From the NCBI GenBank assembly GCA_965215755.1, contig OZ244119.1:2914001-2978000 (forward strand): a DNA stretch of 64,000 nt, in the 5' to 3' direction. The notes under the pieces were generated by a model. It worked only from the letters and a program-made list of their open reading frames with translations, did no database searches and had not been told where the DNA came from. Shown here piece after piece: positions 61,420 to 64,000 of the stretch (its first letter is position 1; each line of letters begins with the position of its first letter). Source of the DNA: Tectiglobus sp965215755. GTDB lineage: Bacteria > Pseudomonadota > Alphaproteobacteria > Rhizobiales > Hyphomicrobiaceae. Position numbers and translations under genes: made by a program.

Positions 61420-62196
61420 TTGAACAACTTTTCACGTAACGCGTTCGAGGAGCATCTTGCCGCTCTTGGCATTTCGCAAGGTGACGCCATTGCAGTCCAT
61501 GCCCGGCTGCTCACCTTTGGGCGCATTGAGGGCGGTGTCGAAACGGTATTTGAAGTCCTGTGCCAAGCTGTCGGTGAGAACGGAACCCTGGTGTTTCCAT
61601 CTTACACTCTTGAGCTTTCAGCTGATGATGTCTTCCATCCGCAGGCCACGCCAGCGCAGGGTATGGGCTCGCTACCAGAGTATGTGCGCAGGTCCCCAAA
61701 AGCGCAGAGAACGTTGTGTCCTCTACACAGCCATGTGGTAATTGGTCCGCAGGCACCCGCCCTCCTCAATGCAGACCCAACCCGGTCGATCGGCCCGGGG
61801 TCAGCGTTTGAGGTGATGTTGGATCATCGCTTCAAGCTTCTCCTTTTGGGATGCACTGCGCACGAGGGTGCAACGGTCATTCATCACGTGGAAGCAAATG
61901 TCGGTGTGCCCTACCGCGAATGGATCACGCTGGAGCGTTCGGTTGCAGGTTCCGATGGTTCTGTGAGGACAATGCAGTGCCCCTACTATGGGCGTCGCCA
62001 AGATCAGAATGTGCGGACGGATTTGACGTTGGCAGACCGAGTTATTCGTTCGCTGCCGGAAGCGAACGTCTTGTCGGTCGGCAACCGGCACAGTGTCTTC
62101 GTGCCGCTTGCCGCTGTTGACCGCGCAATTCGTGATTTGCTGAAGCAGGATCCATTTGCCTTGATTGAACGTTCCGGCTTGGAGGCCGCAGGTTAG
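61420..62196 (+). CDS. AAC(3)-type N-acyltransferase
   Basis: 258 residues from a TTG at 61420, five bases after the previous stop. An ATG at 61378 overlapping that gene is the alternative. Motifs of the aminoglycoside 3-N-acetyltransferase family are HLAALGISQGDAIAVHARLLTFG, NGTLVFPSYTLE, RSIGPGSAFEVMLD and LLLLGCTAHEGATVIHHVEA with the catalytic His. In glycan loci such proteins acylate amino sugars rather than antibiotics. Placed before an adenylating ligase and a carrier protein, it may take its acyl group from the carrier. Confidence 0.82.
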   Translation: MNNFSRNAFEEHLAALGISQGDAIAVHARLLTFGRIEGGVETVFEVLCQAVGENGTLVFPSYTLELSADDVFHPQATPAQGMGSLPEYVRRSPKAQRTLCPLHSHVVIGPQAPALLNADPTRSIGPGSAFEVMLDHRFKLLLLGCTAHEGATVIHHVEANVGVPYREWITLERSVAGSDGSVRTMQCPYYGRRQDQNVRTDLTLADRVIRSLPEANVLSVGNRHSVFVPLAAVDRAIRDLLKQDPFALIERSGLEAAG

Positions 62197-62204
62197 AGTA
62201 CACC

Positions 62205-63722
62205 ATGGCTCGTGATCCCTTAGAGAGATTTCTGGAAGTCACGGACCGCTATGCCGACCATCCGGCGGTGGTAGAGGGCGAAACCGAAATTTGCTACGGA
62301 GAGCTTGCCCGCTTGGCCAATCGCTACGCGTTTCGCATCAATCAGGCTTGCTCGGGCAATGACACTGACAACCGCCGCGTACTGATCTGCCTGCCTAGGG
62401 GCGCAGCGGCATATGCGGCCATGTTTGGCACGTTGATGGCTGGCTGCTACTACTCACCGGTGAACATCGATCAACCGCTGCTGCGGCAACAGGCCATTGT
62501 GCGAACATTTTCTCCGAACGTGATTATTGGCGCTGCATCTGTTCTGGACAGCCTTGAATTGGATGAAGCAGTCGTCGCGATTGACCCGGATGCGCTATCT
62601 GGTGAGGAACTGGCGGTACCCTGCGATCCGCATGGCCTTGCTTACGTGATGTTCACTTCCGGCACGACGGGACAGCCAAAAGGCGTGAAGATTGGCCGTG
62701 ATGGCCTTGGCCACTATACGGATTGGGCGATCACTGCGATGGAAGTGCAGCCGTCCGATCGCTGGTCGCAGCACCCCAACATTGGTTTTGATCTGAGCGT
62801 CTTGGATATCTACGGGGCGTTATGTGCTGGCGCGACGCTGGTTCCGCTGAACGACCGCAGGGAGCGTCTGCTGCCGGCTGAAGCCATCAAGAAATATCAA
62901 CTCAGCATTTGGAATTCAGTGCCGAGTGTCATCGACTTAATGCGGCGCGGTGGACGGATGACGCCTGAGCGGCTTTCAAGCTTGAGGATGGCGACGTTTT
63001 GCGGAGAACCATTGCTGCGAGAACATCTGGAAGTTTTGTTTGAATGTCGCCCGGATATTGCCGTCCACAATACATATGGTCCAACAGAAGCTACTGTCTC
63101 GATGACATTGCTACGCCTCGATGCTGCGAACTATCAGTCGGCCATTGATGCGAGCGTTGCGCTTGGTGAGCCCATTCCCGGCATGATGTTGCTCCTCGAC
63201 GACGGAGAAAGCGGCATGGATGTCGATACCATGGCGGGAAGTATGGAAGGCGAGATCGTGATTGCGGGTCCGCAGGTTTCTCATGGATACTGGAAGTCGG
63301 AAGAGCTGACCCGAGCGGCATTCGGCCAGCTCCAATCGGGTGGCGAGGCTCTACCCTATTATCGCACCGGCGACTGGGCGGTCAGGAAAAATGGGCACGT
63401 TTTCTTTTCGGCACGCATTGACAGGCAGATCAAGATCAAGGGTCACCGTATCGAGCTCAGCGAAATCGAATCCGTCTTGCGAGATGCTGGTGCTGTTGCT
63501 GCATTTGTGACGCTTACAAAGGATCGGATCATTGCTTTCGTGGAATTGCCGGTAACCGTTTCAGCAGCTGACATGAAGGCTGCCTGCACAAATCGATTGC
63601 CCCACTACGCGGTGCCTTCGCACATCGAGGTCTGTTCACAGTTGCCACGCAACAGTAACGACAAGATTGACGCTAAACAATTGTCGGCGAAGGCCGAGGC
63701 AATATCTGGAACGCAACGATGA
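62205..63722 (+). CDS. DltA-like amino acid/acyl adenylating ligase
   Basis: 505 residues, length and layout of D-alanine--carrier ligase (DltA) and NRPS adenylation domains. The phosphate loop is FTSGTTGQPKG (150-160). FDLSVLDIYGALCAG, NTYGPTEATVSM, YYRTGDWAVRKNGHVFFSARIDRQIKIKGHRIEL and the C-terminal catalytic lysine in NSNDKIDAK are all present. It should activate a small acid as an acyl-adenylate and load it on the carrier protein encoded 12 bases downstream. Alanine or a similar small amino acid is a guess from the DltA likeness. Confidence 0.87.
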   Translation: MARDPLERFLEVTDRYADHPAVVEGETEICYGELARLANRYAFRINQACSGNDTDNRRVLICLPRGAAAYAAMFGTLMAGCYYSPVNIDQPLLRQQAIVRTFSPNVIIGAASVLDSLELDEAVVAIDPDALSGEELAVPCDPHGLAYVMFTSGTTGQPKGVKIGRDGLGHYTDWAITAMEVQPSDRWSQHPNIGFDLSVLDIYGALCAGATLVPLNDRRERLLPAEAIKKYQLSIWNSVPSVIDLMRRGGRMTPERLSSLRMATFCGEPLLREHLEVLFECRPDIAVHNTYGPTEATVSMTLLRLDAANYQSAIDASVALGEPIPGMMLLLDDGESGMDVDTMAGSMEGEIVIAGPQVSHGYWKSEELTRAAFGQLQSGGEALPYYRTGDWAVRKNGHVFFSARIDRQIKIKGHRIELSEIESVLRDAGAVAAFVTLTKDRIIAFVELPVTVSAADMKAACTNRLPHYAVPSHIEVCSQLPRNSNDKIDAKQLSAKAEAISGTQR

Positions 63723-63734
63723 GGAGCCGCCGAC

Positions 63735-64000
63735 TTGCAGCAGCAGAATGAGCCATTGAGTTCTGAACTCGAAATGCAGGAGCAAATCAAGGCTGTCCTA
63801 GTAAATGTGATTGAATCCGGGGGGGGCGCACCGATTGAAGTTAAGACTGACCAAGACCTGCTGGAGAGCGGTGTGCTGGATTCCTTTGGTTATCTTGACT
63901 TTATTTCGGCCCTTGAAAAGGAACTGGACGTCAACATTGACATTGCTTCACTTGATGAGCAGCGCATGGTTTCGATTGCCGGACTTGCGCACGAATTGAC
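63735..64000 (+). CDS. Acyl carrier protein (DltC/ACP-like), cut by right window edge
   Basis: From a TTG at 63735 with GAGGAG 8 bases upstream the frame is open to the end of the window (88 codons). An ATG at 63774 is an alternative start. The phosphopantetheine site is S50 in ESGVLDSFGYLDFISAL, followed by the ACP helix III region LDVNIDIASLDEQRMVSIAGLA. It lies 12 bases after the adenylating ligase. Only the last few residues are probably missing. The rest of the acyl-transfer system may continue beyond the window. Confidence 0.87.
   Translation, partial: MQQQNEPLSSELEMQEQIKAVLVNVIESGGGAPIEVKTDQDLLESGVLDSFGYLDFISALEKELDVNIDIASLDEQRMVSIAGLAHEL

Noticed and set aside
1..64000. CRISPR arrays, tRNA or rRNA genes, prophage modules, toxin-antitoxin pairs
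   Set aside because: I looked for regularly spaced repeats, cloverleaf-like segments, phage structural or integrase proteins and small toxin pairs and found none that hold up.

Overview
The window looks like chromosomal DNA of a free-living Gram-negative bacterium, most likely an alphaproteobacterium. That judgement rests on the style of the proteins (MntR with an MntABCD-type transporter, SoxR without SoxS, MocR-type regulator, HyuA/HyuB pair, surface-glycan genes) and mixed but mostly GC-leaning base composition. No rRNA, tRNA or other phylogenetic marker is present, so the assignment is soft.

Left part (1-26316): scattered metabolic and housekeeping accessory genes. A SABATH-type carboxyl methyltransferase runs off the left edge. 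Then come a small MITE-like inverted-repeat element, an amidase, a NIPSNAP protein, a manganese uptake system (mntR divergent from mntABCD with an MntR-type operator between them), a C26 glutamine-amidotransferase-like hydrolase, a phytanoyl-CoA-type dioxygenase and several small proteins. A SoxR gene is divergent from a VOC-fold gene across a textbook 18-base SoxR box. An enolase-superfamily dehydratase, an MFS transporter, an acetyltransferase, a PLP decarboxylase/aminotransferase pair divergent from a MocR regulator, a metallo-beta-lactamase-fold hydrolase and a hydantoinase HyuA-HyuB pair follow.

Middle (26317-38128): about 950 bases without a convincing gene, then the border of a surface-polysaccharide locus. 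It holds a sugar-nucleotide SDR, an asparagine synthase, a GT4 glycosyltransferase, an FkbM methyltransferase, an IS21 istB remnant beside a broken esterase gene, a WbpB-WbpD-WbpE module for a 2,3-diamino-sugar uronic acid, and an aldo/keto reductase.

Right part (38312-64000): one long, tightly overlapped plus-strand gene run of at least 25 genes that continues past the right edge. It contains (i) a nonulosonic-acid set (LegC, NeuD, NeuB, NeuC, and further on a CMP-sugar synthetase and a CBS/nucleotidyltransferase of the PtmE type); (ii) a four-gene set homologous in family, order and orientation to the Campylobacter jejuni Cj1418-Cj1417-Cj1416-Cj1415 pathway that makes cytidine diphosphoramidate, the donor for O-methyl phosphoramidate capsule decoration, followed by an SGNH protein, a methyltransferase, a KpsS-like transferase and a CDP-alcohol phosphotransferase; (iii) an ABC exporter; (iv) a second nonulosonic-acid or amino-sugar set (PseB, methyltransferase, RmlD-like SDR, second NeuB, GT2, SpsF, class III aminotransferase) that ends with an AAC(3)-type acyltransferase, a DltA-like adenylating ligase and an acyl carrier protein.

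Read together, the right part encodes an acidic surface glycan whose sugars may carry two unusual decorations: a phosphoramidate group (strong inference from the four-gene set) and an amino-acyl or acyl group delivered through a carrier protein (weaker inference). The phosphoramidate set sits in noticeably AT-richer DNA than its flanks, consistent with horizontal acquisition.
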